A stretch of 64,000 bases of DNA from Pararhizobium arenae (lineage in GTDB: Bacteria; Pseudomonadota; Alphaproteobacteria; Rhizobiales; Rhizobiaceae), in NCBI RefSeq assembly GCF_001931685.1, contig NZ_MOOY01000002.1, forward strand, positions 1 to 64,000. The letters run 5' to 3'. Shown in pieces: positions 36,377 to 45,003 of this stretch; the stretch's first letter is position 1, and each line of letters begins with the position of its first letter. Made by a program: the position numbers and the translations under genes. The notes under the pieces are model-generated. The model did no database searches. It was not told the DNA's origin and was given only the letters and a program-made list of their open reading frames with translations.

Positions 36377-36748
36377 CGAACGAACCTCCGCAATCGCCTT
36401 TTCGGCCAAGGCACTCGTTTCGAATAGAACCCGACTTTGAATGATTGCTACTGGTATAATTTTCCCGACGCGAAAACCGTCGATGGATTTGTCTTTGTCG
36501 GGGCGAGGCAGGTTGTGTCTGCCGTAACCCGGCCGACAAACAAGAAATATTCAAATCGCAAGCGAAATCCCCATATCATTGGCAGCGAACCGGAGTGCAG
36601 CGGGAAAAACCACGGTTGTCACAACAGTCAGGAAGAAGCGGCCCTTTTTCCGCGGAGCGGCATCTCGTGGAATAAATTTCTTTGCCTATAGAAATACCCG
36701 ATAATACCTTCAAGGCCATAGAAAATCATTCAGTGGTTTTGAGACGTT
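36377..36748. other. 372-bp intergenic stretch
   Basis: I see no convincing gene; an 84-codon frame at 36437-36691 has no ribosome site and an implausible composition. Near 36685-36725 are AT-rich pieces with CCTATAGAAATA and CCATAGAAAAT, which look like fragments of the operator motif found elsewhere but do not have the TCTAT-N7-ATAGA spacing. A promoter for the aminotransferase gene is expected here. Confidence 0.4.
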
Positions 36749-37924
36749 ATGGTCAATTCTGTCTTTGGTGCGGCGGGCACCTCCATCTTTGAGGAAATGT
36801 CGCGGCTTTCAGCCGAGACGGGATCGATCAATCTCGGACAGGGCTTTCCCGAGGCGCTGGAGCCGGAAGAGCTGATCGAGGCCGCGGTCGTGGCCCTTCG
36901 CGAAGGCCCGCATCAATATCCGCCAATGATGGGGATTCCGGCGCTGCGTAAGGCGGTCGCGGACAATACACAGCGGTTTTTCGGCGAAACGGTCAACTGG
37001 GAGCGGGAGGTTCTAGTCACCTCCGGCGCGACCGAGGCGCTGACGGACGCTTTTCTCGGCCTGCTCGATACGGGCGACGAAGCGATCGTTCTGGAGCCTG
37101 TCTACGATGCCTACAACCTCCTGATCCGCCGAGCCGGCGCGGTGCCGGTTCCCGTGCGGCTGGAGCCGCCCCATTGGCGCCTGACGGCCGACAGACTTGA
37201 GGCAGCGATCACGCCGCGTACGAAAATCATCGTGCTCAACACGCCGATGAACCCGATCGGCAAGGTATTCGACGACGAAGAGCTGGCGGCCTTGCGTGAC
37301 GTGGTGCTGAAGCACGGCCTGATCATCGTGTCAGACGAAGTTTACGAACATCTGGTATTCGATGGTGCGCAACATCGCTCGCCCTTCTTCTTGCCGGAAC
37401 TGCGAGATCGCGTGGTACGCATCGGCTCGGCGGGCAAGACCTTCTCCGTCACCGGCTGGAAGGTCGGTTACGTCACGGCGGCGGTCGATCTGTTGCGGCC
37501 CATTGCCCGCGCGCATCAGTTCATCACCTTCACCACGCCACCCGCCTTGCAGGCCGCCGTCGCGGTCGGTCTGGCCCTACCGGACAGCTATTTCGACGGA
37601 TTGAAGAAGGGGCTTGCGGAGCGCCGTGACCTGCTGGTGTCCGGGCTGCGCGCGGCCGGCTTCGCTGTTGATCCCGCCCAGGCCACCTATTTCGCCGTCG
37701 CCGATCGCAGCGATTTTGCGCCGGATGAAGACGACCTTGCCTTCTCGCGCCGGTTGACGCTGGAGGCGGGCGTGACGCCCGTGCCGATCTCGTCCTTCTA
37801 CGGCAAGCGGGATGTCACCAGTCATATCCGCTTCTGCTTTGCCAAGCGCATCGAGACGCTGACTGAGGCCGTCCTGCGGCTCGTGGTCTGGCGCGACGAG
37901 CGCGGCTGGAAGGCCGCCTCGTAA
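36749..37924 (+). CDS. PLP-dependent aminotransferase, methionine-aminotransferase-like
   Basis: This 391-aa class I/II aminotransferase has SINLGQGFPEALEPEELIEA at its start, VTSGATEALTDAFLGLL, VLNTPMNPIGKVFDDEEL and the PLP lysine in GSAGKTFSVTGWKVGY (about residue 234). The layout matches YbdL and kynurenine aminotransferase relatives, several of which act on methionine and other sulfur amino acids. metQNI follow 49 bp downstream on the same strand, which supports a methionine-related substrate. The pathway direction (making or breaking methionine) cannot be decided from sequence. Confidence 0.87.
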   Translation: MVNSVFGAAGTSIFEEMSRLSAETGSINLGQGFPEALEPEELIEAAVVALREGPHQYPPMMGIPALRKAVADNTQRFFGETVNWEREVLVTSGATEALTDAFLGLLDTGDEAIVLEPVYDAYNLLIRRAGAVPVPVRLEPPHWRLTADRLEAAITPRTKIIVLNTPMNPIGKVFDDEELAALRDVVLKHGLIIVSDEVYEHLVFDGAQHRSPFFLPELRDRVVRIGSAGKTFSVTGWKVGYVTAAVDLLRPIARAHQFITFTTPPALQAAVAVGLALPDSYFDGLKKGLAERRDLLVSGLRAAGFAVDPAQATYFAVADRSDFAPDEDDLAFSRRLTLEAGVTPVPISSFYGKRDVTSHIRFCFAKRIETLTEAVLRLVVWRDERGWKAAS

Positions 37925-37973
37925 GCCCGAATTCTTTCCATTCCATCCAAGTCATAAAAGGGGAAACCAACAG

Positions 37974-38762
37974 ATGAAACGTCGTTCCTTGCTTATCCTG
38001 CCGGCATTGGCCCTGTTTTTGGGAACAGCCGCTTCTGCTTCCGCTGAAAAGATCCGCTTCGGCGTCACCGCCGGCCCGCATGCACAGATTGCCGAAGCCA
38101 TCGTGCCGATCGCCAAGGCTAAGGGCCTCGATATCGAAGTCATCGAGTTCTCCGATGGCGCGCTGATCGACCCGGCTACCAATGACGGCCACCTCGATGC
38201 CAACGGCTTCCAGCACACGCCCTATCTGGACCAGCAGAACCGTGACCGCGGGCTGAACGTGGTGTCCGTGGGCAAGACCGTGCTTCTGCCAATGGCTGGC
38301 TATTCCAAGAAATACAAGACGTTGGCCGAGCTTCCCGAAGGCGCGCAGGTCACCATTCCGAACGACCCCAGCAATCTCGGCCGCGCACTGAAACTGCTTG
38401 AAAAGGGCGGTCTTCTGAAGCTCACGCCGGGCGTTTCCTTCAATGCAACGGAACTCGATATCGTCGAGAACCCGAAGAAGATCAAAATCGTGCCGCTTGA
38501 AACCGCGCAGCTTCCCCGTTCGCTGGAAGATGTGGATTTCTCCGTCATCACCTCGCACTTCGCGCTCAGCGCCGGTCTTGTGCCGACCCGTGACAGCATC
38601 CTGATCGAAGACCAGCTGTCGGATTATCATTGCCTGATCGGCGTCGCCGAAAAGAACAAGGATGCCCCCTGGGTCAAGACGCTGGTCGAAGCCTATCAGT
38701 CGCCTGAGGTGAAGTCGTTCATCGAGGCCAAATTTGGCGGCAACGTGATCCCGGTCTGGTAA
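37974..38762 (+). CDS. metQ: Methionine-type ABC transporter substrate-binding protein MetQ
   Basis: This 262-aa protein of the NlpA/MetQ family has a hydrophobic signal peptide (MKRRSLLILPALALFLGTAA). There is no cysteine at the cleavage site, so unlike E. coli MetQ it is probably a free periplasmic protein. Mature landmarks are KIRFGVTAGPHAQIAEAIVP, DANGFQHTPYLDQQNRDRG and GAQVTIPNDPSNLGRALKLL. It likely binds methionine or a derivative. metN begins 3 bp after its stop. Confidence 0.92.
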   Translation: MKRRSLLILPALALFLGTAASASAEKIRFGVTAGPHAQIAEAIVPIAKAKGLDIEVIEFSDGALIDPATNDGHLDANGFQHTPYLDQQNRDRGLNVVSVGKTVLLPMAGYSKKYKTLAELPEGAQVTIPNDPSNLGRALKLLEKGGLLKLTPGVSFNATELDIVENPKKIKIVPLETAQLPRSLEDVDFSVITSHFALSAGLVPTRDSILIEDQLSDYHCLIGVAEKNKDAPWVKTLVEAYQSPEVKSFIEAKFGGNVIPVW

Positions 38763-38764
38763 AC

Positions 38765-39922
38765 ATGACGAGCCTTGCTCTTTCCCCCGCGCTTCGGGCG
38801 GATCATGAGACGCAGCCATCTGTACCGTCGGCACCCGTTGCCGCCAGGAGGCAGGTGGTTCGTGTCGAAGACCTGACCATGGTTTACGACGAGAAGGCCG
38901 GACCCGTTCTCGACAAAGTGTCGCTTTCCGTTAGCGAGGGCGACATTCACGGCATCATCGGTCGCTCCGGTGCGGGAAAGAGCACGCTGGTCCGCTGCCT
39001 GAACCGGCTTGTTGTACCAACCTCCGGCCGGATCGAAGTCTCCGGCCACGATATCACCACGCTGTCGCCGGGAGCAACATTGCGCAGCGCCCGGCGCGAT
39101 ATCGGCATGATCTTTCAGCATTTCAGCCTCATGTCGTCACGCACGGCGGCGGGCAATATCGCCCTGCCGCTGGAAATCGCCGGCGTGCCGAAGGAAGAAA
39201 TCCGCAAGCGCATTCCCGTGCTGCTCGATCTCGTCGGCCTCTCGAACAAGGCCGATGCCTATCCGGTCGAGCTTTCCGGCGGGCAAAAGCAGCGCGTCGG
39301 CATTGCCCGCGCGCTGGCCCTTGATCCGAAGGTGCTTCTCTCGGATGAGGCGACGTCTGCGCTCGATCCCGAAACGACCGAACAAATCCTGTCGCTTCTG
39401 AAGGACATCAACCGCCGCCTCGGCCTGACCATCATCCTCATCACGCATGAAATGGACGTGGTGCGCGCTATCGCCAGCCACGTCACGGTACTGGAGCATG
39501 GCCGGGTGGTCGAAAGCGGCCCTACCTTCGATGTATTCGCCTTCCCGAAATCGCCGGTTGCCCGTTCCTTCCTGTCTTCCATCGTGGCGCACGAACTGCC
39601 GCCGCAGGTTGCCGCGCGGCTTCAGCCGGAGCCTTCCGGCGAAACGGCGCCGGTCATCCGCATCATCTTTACGGGCGATGCCGCGGAAGAGCCTGTCATT
39701 GCCGATCTCGCTGTCAAGTTCGGCATCCGGGCTTCGATCCTGCACGGACGCATCGATTACATTGACGAGCGTCCGCTCGGCATTCTGACGTTGCTGCTGC
39801 CGGAGGTCGGCGACCGCCTGCCTGCCGTTCTCGCCCATCTGTCATCCCTCGGTCTCCATGGAGAGGTCATCGGCCATGCTGTCCGATCTTCTGCCGCCGG
39901 CACTCGTCGCGCTGCTTCTTGA
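38765..39922 (+). CDS. metN: Methionine-type ABC transporter ATP-binding protein MetN
   Basis: This 385-aa ATPase has Walker A GRSGAGKST, signature LSGGQKQRVGIARALALD, Walker B VLLSDEATSALD and a C-terminal NIL/ACT-like domain (about 300-380), which in MetN senses internal methionine and shuts transport. The first 35 residues form an Ala/Pro-rich extension absent from E. coli MetN. Translation is probably coupled to metQ and metI. Confidence 0.93.
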   Translation: MTSLALSPALRADHETQPSVPSAPVAARRQVVRVEDLTMVYDEKAGPVLDKVSLSVSEGDIHGIIGRSGAGKSTLVRCLNRLVVPTSGRIEVSGHDITTLSPGATLRSARRDIGMIFQHFSLMSSRTAAGNIALPLEIAGVPKEEIRKRIPVLLDLVGLSNKADAYPVELSGGQKQRVGIARALALDPKVLLSDEATSALDPETTEQILSLLKDINRRLGLTIILITHEMDVVRAIASHVTVLEHGRVVESGPTFDVFAFPKSPVARSFLSSIVAHELPPQVAARLQPEPSGETAPVIRIIFTGDAAEEPVIADLAVKFGIRASILHGRIDYIDERPLGILTLLLPEVGDRLPAVLAHLSSLGLHGEVIGHAVRSSAAGTRRAAS

Positions 39923-40568
39923 TTCCATCCTGCAGACGGCGACGATGGTCGGTGTCGCAGCCCTCTTGTCCACGCTCGTTGGGCTGCCGCTTGGCGTGCT
40001 GCTGGTCGTCACCGGAAAGGGGCAGTTCCTCGAACGCCCGGCGCTCAACCGCGTCATCGGCACCATCGTCAACCTGATCCGTTCCACACCGTTCATCATC
40101 CTGATGGTGGCGATCATTCCGTTGACCCGACTGCTGGCGGGCACGACGGTCGGCACGGCGGCAGCCATCGTGCCGCTGACGATCGCGATCACGCCCCTCT
40201 ACGCCCGGCTGACCGAGGCGGCCATGCGCGAGGTCGATCAGAGCTTGATCGAGGCCGCGCAGGCCATGGGCGCCACGCCGCTGCAGATCATCTGGAAGGT
40301 GCTGTTGCCCGAGGCGCTGCCCGGCATTCTGGCGGGGCAAACGGTCACGCTCGTCAGCCTCGTCGGTTATTCCGCCATGGCCGGAACGGTCGGCGGCGGT
40401 GGGCTTGGCGATCTCGGGATCCGCTTCGGTTATCAGCGCTTCATGCCGGAGGTGATGGTCGCCGTCGTCATCGTTCTCGTCGTTATCGTTCAGTCGATCC
40501 AGATGGCCGGCGATTGGGCGGCGCGCACCGTCAATCATCGCGTCGCGCGCAGCCGCGACAGAACCTGA
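39876..40568 (+). CDS. metI: Methionine-type ABC transporter permease MetI
   Basis: This 230-aa permease has five or so membrane segments, VGLPLGVLLVVTGKGQFLER, STPFIILMVAIIPLTRLLAG and the ATPase-contact region EAAQAMGATPLQIIWKVLLP. I chose ATG 39876 (MLSDLLPP), which aligns with other MetI starts and has GGAGAGG upstream; ATG 39858 is also possible. The gene overlaps metN by 47 bp, which is longer than usual. Confidence 0.92.
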   Translation: MLSDLLPPALVALLLDSILQTATMVGVAALLSTLVGLPLGVLLVVTGKGQFLERPALNRVIGTIVNLIRSTPFIILMVAIIPLTRLLAGTTVGTAAAIVPLTIAITPLYARLTEAAMREVDQSLIEAAQAMGATPLQIIWKVLLPEALPGILAGQTVTLVSLVGYSAMAGTVGGGGLGDLGIRFGYQRFMPEVMVAVVIVLVVIVQSIQMAGDWAARTVNHRVARSRDRT

Positions 40569-40592
40569 TTTTGCTTTACGAGGAGTATGAAC

Positions 40593-41633
40593 ATGACCAT
40601 TCCCACCAAGCCGACGCACCTGCCGACGATCGATTTTTCGCGGTTCTATGGCAATCCCGATGAGCGCGAGGCCTTCGTCAGGGAACTGACGCGCGTCTTG
40701 CACGATCACGGCTTCTTCTACCTGACCGGCCATGGCGTGCCGCAGAGCCTGATCGACGACGTGATCGCCATTTCCAAGCGCTTCTTTGCGCTGCCGGAGG
40801 AAGACAAGCTCTCGATCGAAATGGTGAGATCGCCGCATTTCCGCGGCTACAACCGCGCCGGATACGAGCGCACACGCGGCGAGCAGGACTGGCGCGAACA
40901 GCTCGATATCAACACCGAGGGCGAGCGGGTGGAGGCCGGAGCCGATACACCGTGGAACAGGCTTTATGGCCCGAACCAGTGGCCGGAGGCCTTACCGGAA
41001 CTCAAGCCCCTGCTGCTGCGCTATCAGGCCGAAGTCACCCGCATCGGCATCGACGTGCTGAAGGCAATCGCCCTGTCTCTCGGCCAGCCGGAAAACGCCT
41101 TTGCCGACATCTATGAGCCGTCACCCTCCCAGCTTCTGAAGATCATCCGCTATCCCGGCCGCGATGCCGCCGGCAGCGATCAGGGCGTGGGCGCCCATAA
41201 GGACGGCGGCTTTGTTACCGTGCTCCTTCAGGATACGACGCCGGGCCTTCGCATCCGCACGGAAGAGGGCGACTGGATCGAGGCGCCGCCGGTTCCCGGT
41301 ACCTTCGTCATCAACAGCGGCGAGCTGCTGGAACTGGCCACCAACGGCTTCGTCAAGGCGGATGTGCACGACGTCGTGACGCCGCCGAGTGGGACGGAGC
41401 GCTTCTCCGTCGCCTTCTTCCTCGGTGCCCGCTACGACGCGACGGTCCCGGTCATTCCGCTGCCCGAGGAACTAAAGCGCGGCGAGCGTGGCGTGACTGT
41501 CGATCCGCTCAACCCGATCTTCCGCGAAGTCGGCATCAACCACCTGAAGAGCCGTTTGCGTTCCCACCCGGATGTTGCGGCCAAGCATCATCCGGATCTG
41601 CTGCATCTTTTGGAAAAACCGGGGAAGGCCTGA
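40593..41633 (+). CDS. Isopenicillin-N-synthase-like Fe(II)/2-oxoglutarate-type dioxygenase
   Basis: This 346-aa soluble non-haem iron enzyme has the iron facial triad: HxD in GVGAHKDGGFVTVLLQD (about residue 201) and the distal His in KADVHDVVTPPSGTERFSVA (about 257), with the Arg of ERFS positioned to hold 2-oxoglutarate. The N-terminal DIOX_N region (IDFSRFYGN, HGFFYLTGHGVP) is present. I chose ATG 40593 because AGGAG is then 7 bases upstream; the ATG at 40587 is too close to it. Its place between metI and cysE suggests oxidation of an imported sulfur compound, for example C-S cleavage by hydroxylation. The substrate is unknown. Confidence 0.88.
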   Translation: MTIPTKPTHLPTIDFSRFYGNPDEREAFVRELTRVLHDHGFFYLTGHGVPQSLIDDVIAISKRFFALPEEDKLSIEMVRSPHFRGYNRAGYERTRGEQDWREQLDINTEGERVEAGADTPWNRLYGPNQWPEALPELKPLLLRYQAEVTRIGIDVLKAIALSLGQPENAFADIYEPSPSQLLKIIRYPGRDAAGSDQGVGAHKDGGFVTVLLQDTTPGLRIRTEEGDWIEAPPVPGTFVINSGELLELATNGFVKADVHDVVTPPSGTERFSVAFFLGARYDATVPVIPLPEELKRGERGVTVDPLNPIFREVGINHLKSRLRSHPDVAAKHHPDLLHLLEKPGKA

Positions 41634-41645
41634 TGGCCATCGCCC

Positions 41646-41668
41646 GCCTCTCCGCCGGGGAGGCGGCA
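41646..41668 (+). repeat. Intergenic hairpin before the cysE-like gene
   Basis: CCGCCTCTCC and GGGGAGGCGG pair around GCC with one G-T wobble, between the dioxygenase and the acetyltransferase genes. There is no T-run, so attenuation, RNA stability or a REP relative are the options. Confidence 0.45.
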
Positions 41669-41696
41669 ACCCCTTTTCTGGTCTGGAGACCGCACC

Positions 41697-42545
41697 ATGT
41701 CGGCACAGGAAAATAATGTCGTCTTCCTTCCCGTTGAAGATGCCGCCCGTCGCGAGGTAGCGCTTCTCTGGGAGACGTTGCGGGACGAGGCGGATGCCGC
41801 CATGCATCGCGATCACGCCGTTGCCCGCTCGATGAACTCCGCGGTGCTAATGCATGTCAGCTTCGGCCATGCCCTGTCGCACCGGCTGGCGATCAAACTC
41901 TCCGATCACGATATCGACCGCGACGAGTTGCTGGCGTTGATCTACGGCGCCTACACCGACAGGCCGGGCCTGCTGGGCGCTGCTGCGGCTGATCTTGAAG
42001 CCGTGAAGGATCGCGACCCCAGCAACACCGAAGTTCTGACACCGTTTCTCTATTTCAAAGGTTTTTACGCCCTGCAGGGCTATCGCGTCGCAAACTGGCT
42101 CTGGAACCACGGCCGTCCGCATCTCGCCCGCCATATCCAGAGCCGCATCTCGGAAGTGTTTTCGATCGATATCCATCCGGCCGCGGTGATGGGCCGGGGC
42201 ATCATGCTCGATCACGGCAGCGGCCTCGTGATCGGCGAGACGGCGGTGGTCGAGGATGATGTCTCTATCCTGCAGAATGTCACCCTCGGCGGCACGGGCA
42301 AGGAAACGGGAGACCGGCATCCAAAGATCAGGCGTGGCGCGCTGATCGGTGCCGGTGCCAAGATCCTTGGTAATATCGAGGTCGGAATAGGTGCGAAAGT
42401 CGGTGCCGGCAGTGTGGTCGTCACGCCGGTCGAGCCCTATACTTCGGTCGTCGGCATACCCGCACGTCCAGTCGGACGCCCGCACAAGGTGCTGCCCGGC
42501 GTGACGATGGACCAGGTGCTGAGCGAACCGGAATACATGATATGA
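41697..42545 (+). CDS. cysE: Serine O-acetyltransferase-like protein (CysE family)
   Basis: This 282-aa protein has an N-terminal helical domain (about 15-150) and a C-terminal left-handed beta-helix of hexapeptide repeats (about 155-255). It keeps the CysE hallmark residues in DIHPAAVMGRGIMLDHGSGL, VIGETAVVEDDVSILQNVTL and GDRHPKIRRGALIGAGAKIL. CysE makes O-acetylserine, the acceptor for sulfide in cysteine synthesis. Its stop overlaps the start of the next monooxygenase gene by 4 bases. Because acetylation also primes S-modified cysteines for monooxygenases in some bacteria, a specialised N-acetyltransferase role is an alternative. Confidence 0.88.
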   Translation: MSAQENNVVFLPVEDAARREVALLWETLRDEADAAMHRDHAVARSMNSAVLMHVSFGHALSHRLAIKLSDHDIDRDELLALIYGAYTDRPGLLGAAAADLEAVKDRDPSNTEVLTPFLYFKGFYALQGYRVANWLWNHGRPHLARHIQSRISEVFSIDIHPAAVMGRGIMLDHGSGLVIGETAVVEDDVSILQNVTLGGTGKETGDRHPKIRRGALIGAGAKILGNIEVGIGAKVGAGSVVVTPVEPYTSVVGIPARPVGRPHKVLPGVTMDQVLSEPEYMI

Positions 42546-43867
42546 GCGATACCCGAAAACTGCATCTCGGCGCCTTCATGCGGCCCGTGAGCCTGCATAC
42601 CGGCGCCTGGCGCTATCCCGGCGCTTATCCTGACGCCAACTTCAATTTCCATCACATCAAATCCTTCGCGCAGAAGCTTGAGGCGGCGAAGTTCGACGCT
42701 TTCTTCATGGCCGATCATCTGGCCGTGCTCAACATGCCGATCGAGGCCCTGCGCCGCAGCCATACCGTGACCTCCTTCGAGCCGTTCACGCTGCTGTCCG
42801 CACTTGCTTCGGTGACGGAGCGCATCGGGCTTGTCGCTACGGCATCGACGACGTTCGACGAGCCCTATCATGTCGCCCGTCGGTTCGCCTCGCTCGATCA
42901 CATCAGCGGCGGACGTGCGGGCTGGAACATCGTCACGACGGCCAATCCCGATGCCGCGCTGAATTTCGGCCTTGACGACATGGTGGAGCATGGCGAGCGT
43001 TACGTGCGGGCGCGGGAGTTCTTCGATGTCGTCACCGGCCTCTGGGACAGCTTTGCCGACGACGCCTTCATCCGAGATGCCGAAAGCGGCATCTTCTTCG
43101 ATCCGGACAAGTTGCATGTGCTAGACCATCAGGGGCCGGAGCTTAAAGTCCGCGGGCCGCTTAATATCGCCCGACCGCCGCAGGGCTGGCCGGTGATCGT
43201 GCAGGCCGGACAATCCGAGCCGGGCCGCCAGCTTGCTGCGGAAACCGCGGAAGTCGTCTTCTGCGCGCCGCGGGATCTCGTCGCCGGCAAGGCGCTTTAT
43301 GCCGATATAAAGGGTCGGCTCGCAGTTGCCGGCCGCGGGCGGGATGATCTCAAAATCCTGCCGGCTGCGTTTATCGTCATTGGCGATACCGTTGAGGATG
43401 CTCGACGCAAGCGCCTGGAGCTCGACAGTCTCGTACACTACGACAGCGCGATCGCATCGCTTTCCATCGCGCTTGGCCATGATGCTTCCGGCTTCGATCC
43501 CGATGCGCCGCTGCCGCCTATCCCGGAGACCAACGCCAGCAAATCCGGCCGCGCACAGGTTGTGAAGCTTGCAGAAGAAGAGGGTCTGACGGTGCGCCAG
43601 CTGGCGCAGCGCTACGGCGGTTATGCCGGGCTTGCCTTCGTCGGCACGGCAGAGACGGTCGCCGAGGAAATGTCGGCATGGCTGAGCGAGGAAGGCTCGG
43701 ACGGCTTTAACGTCGTCTTTCCCTATCTTCCCCAAGGTCTCGATGACGTGGTCGAGAAACTGGTGCCGGAGCTGCAGCGCCGCGGCCTGTTCCGCACGGA
43801 ATATGACGGCACGACCTTGCGGGATCATCTCGGGCTGCAGCGGCCGAACAACCGTTTCTTTTCCTGA
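42542..43867 (+). CDS. NtaA/SnaA/DszA-family FMN-dependent monooxygenase (second copy)
   Basis: This 441-aa luciferase-like flavoprotein is related to the one at 18540 but distinct from it. It has LHLGAFMRPVSLHTGAWRYP, RIGLVATASTTFDEPYHVAR, SGGRAGWNIVTTANPDAALN and QAGQSEPGRQLAAETAEVVF. FMNH2 must come from a separate reductase. ATGA overlap with the CysE-like gene means the two are translated together, a pairing like YxeK/YxeL of Bacillus, which acts on S-(2-succino)cysteine. I infer a similar acetylate-then-oxygenate logic but cannot name the substrate. Confidence 0.9.
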   Translation: MSDTRKLHLGAFMRPVSLHTGAWRYPGAYPDANFNFHHIKSFAQKLEAAKFDAFFMADHLAVLNMPIEALRRSHTVTSFEPFTLLSALASVTERIGLVATASTTFDEPYHVARRFASLDHISGGRAGWNIVTTANPDAALNFGLDDMVEHGERYVRAREFFDVVTGLWDSFADDAFIRDAESGIFFDPDKLHVLDHQGPELKVRGPLNIARPPQGWPVIVQAGQSEPGRQLAAETAEVVFCAPRDLVAGKALYADIKGRLAVAGRGRDDLKILPAAFIVIGDTVEDARRKRLELDSLVHYDSAIASLSIALGHDASGFDPDAPLPPIPETNASKSGRAQVVKLAEEEGLTVRQLAQRYGGYAGLAFVGTAETVAEEMSAWLSEEGSDGFNVVFPYLPQGLDDVVEKLVPELQRRGLFRTEYDGTTLRDHLGLQRPNNRFFS

Positions 43868-44034
43868 TCTTCAAAAGAGCGACGGAGGCTACAGGCCGCG
43901 GCGTACTCAAGCGATTTGCCCGGACAGCGGCAACGTAATTTCCACTATTTCAACAAAAATAGTAGATTATTGCTCAGCAATTCGACCGGCGCTCGCTACG
44001 TTGTTTGCAACAATTTCTATTGAGGGAGACAAAG

Positions 44035-44994
44035 ATGAGAGCCGTTCGCAGTTTGGTCGTGGCGCTTGCCGCATCGATCGGTTTCGGTCTGAACGTTCAG
44101 GCCGCCGAGCTTTCCGAAATCCGCATCGACTGGGCAACCTATAACCCGGTCAGCGTGCTTCTGAAAAAGGAAGGTCTGCTCGAAAAGGAATTCGAGAAGG
44201 ACGGCATCAAGGTCACCTGGGTGCAGTCGGCCGGCTCCAACAAGGCGCTTGAATTCCTGAATGCTGAATCCATCGATTTTGGTTCGACTGCCGGGGCGGC
44301 TGCGTTGATCGCGCGCGTCAACGGCAACCCGGTCAAATCCATCTATGTCTATTCGCGCCCTGAATGGACCGCACTCGTGACGCGGGCGGATACCGGGATC
44401 ACCAAGGTCGAAGACCTGAAGGGCAAGAAGATCGCCGTCACCCGCGGCACCGATCCGCATATCTTCCTCACCCGCGCTTTGGCGGATGCCGGGCTGACCG
44501 ACAAGGATGTGAGCCTCGTCTTGTTGCAGCATGCCGACGGCAAGCTTGCGCTGCTGCGCGGCGACGTTGATGCCTGGGCGGGCCTCGATCCCCTGATGGC
44601 CTCTGCTGAACTCGAAGGCGGTGCAAAGCTCTTTCACCGCAAGCCCGAAAACAACACCTGGGGTGTGCTGAACACCACCGAGACCTTCGCCAACGAACAT
44701 CCCGATATCGTCAACCGCGTGATCAAGACCTACGAGGCCGCGCGGGCCGAAGCGATCAAGGACCCGGCGGCCTTGAAGGCGGCACTGGTCGAGGCGGCGA
44801 AGCTTCCGGAGCCGGTGATCGAAAAGCAGTTGGAACGCACGGACCTCAGCCAGCCGGCAATCGGCGACAAGCAGAAGGAAACGATCCTTGCAGCTGGTCT
44901 CGCGCTGCAGCAGGCAGGCGTCTTGCCGGCCGACGCCGATGTCGAAAAGACCGTTTCGGAGCTGATCGACACGCGCTTTGCGGTTACGCAATAA
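44035..44994 (+). CDS. ssuA: Aliphatic sulfonate ABC transporter substrate-binding protein SsuA
   Basis: This 319-aa periplasmic protein has a Sec signal (MRAVRSLVVALAASIGFGLN, then VQAAE). The mature part has the SsuA/TauA pattern: IRIDWATYNPVSVLLKKEGL, WVQSAGSNKALEFLNAESID, KKIAVTRGTDPHIFLTRAL and LALLRGDVDAWAGLDPLMAS. GAGGGAG lies upstream of ATG 44035. It starts the ssuACB operon. The upstream gap contains CTATT/AATAG repeats, but with a spacing different from the island's consensus operator. Confidence 0.92.
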   Translation: MRAVRSLVVALAASIGFGLNVQAAELSEIRIDWATYNPVSVLLKKEGLLEKEFEKDGIKVTWVQSAGSNKALEFLNAESIDFGSTAGAAALIARVNGNPVKSIYVYSRPEWTALVTRADTGITKVEDLKGKKIAVTRGTDPHIFLTRALADAGLTDKDVSLVLLQHADGKLALLRGDVDAWAGLDPLMASAELEGGAKLFHRKPENNTWGVLNTTETFANEHPDIVNRVIKTYEAARAEAIKDPAALKAALVEAAKLPEPVIEKQLERTDLSQPAIGDKQKETILAAGLALQQAGVLPADADVEKTVSELIDTRFAVTQ

Positions 44995-45003
44995 GGGAAA
45001 ACC

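Noticed and set aside
37925-37973. SAM-responsive riboswitch before metQ
   Set aside because: The 49-bp gap is too short and lacks the conserved elements of SAM-II or related aptamers.
43951-43974. LysR-type operator upstream of ssuA
   Set aside because: CTATT and AATAG half-sites are present, but the spacing is 3 bp too long for the shared motif, so I did not call it.
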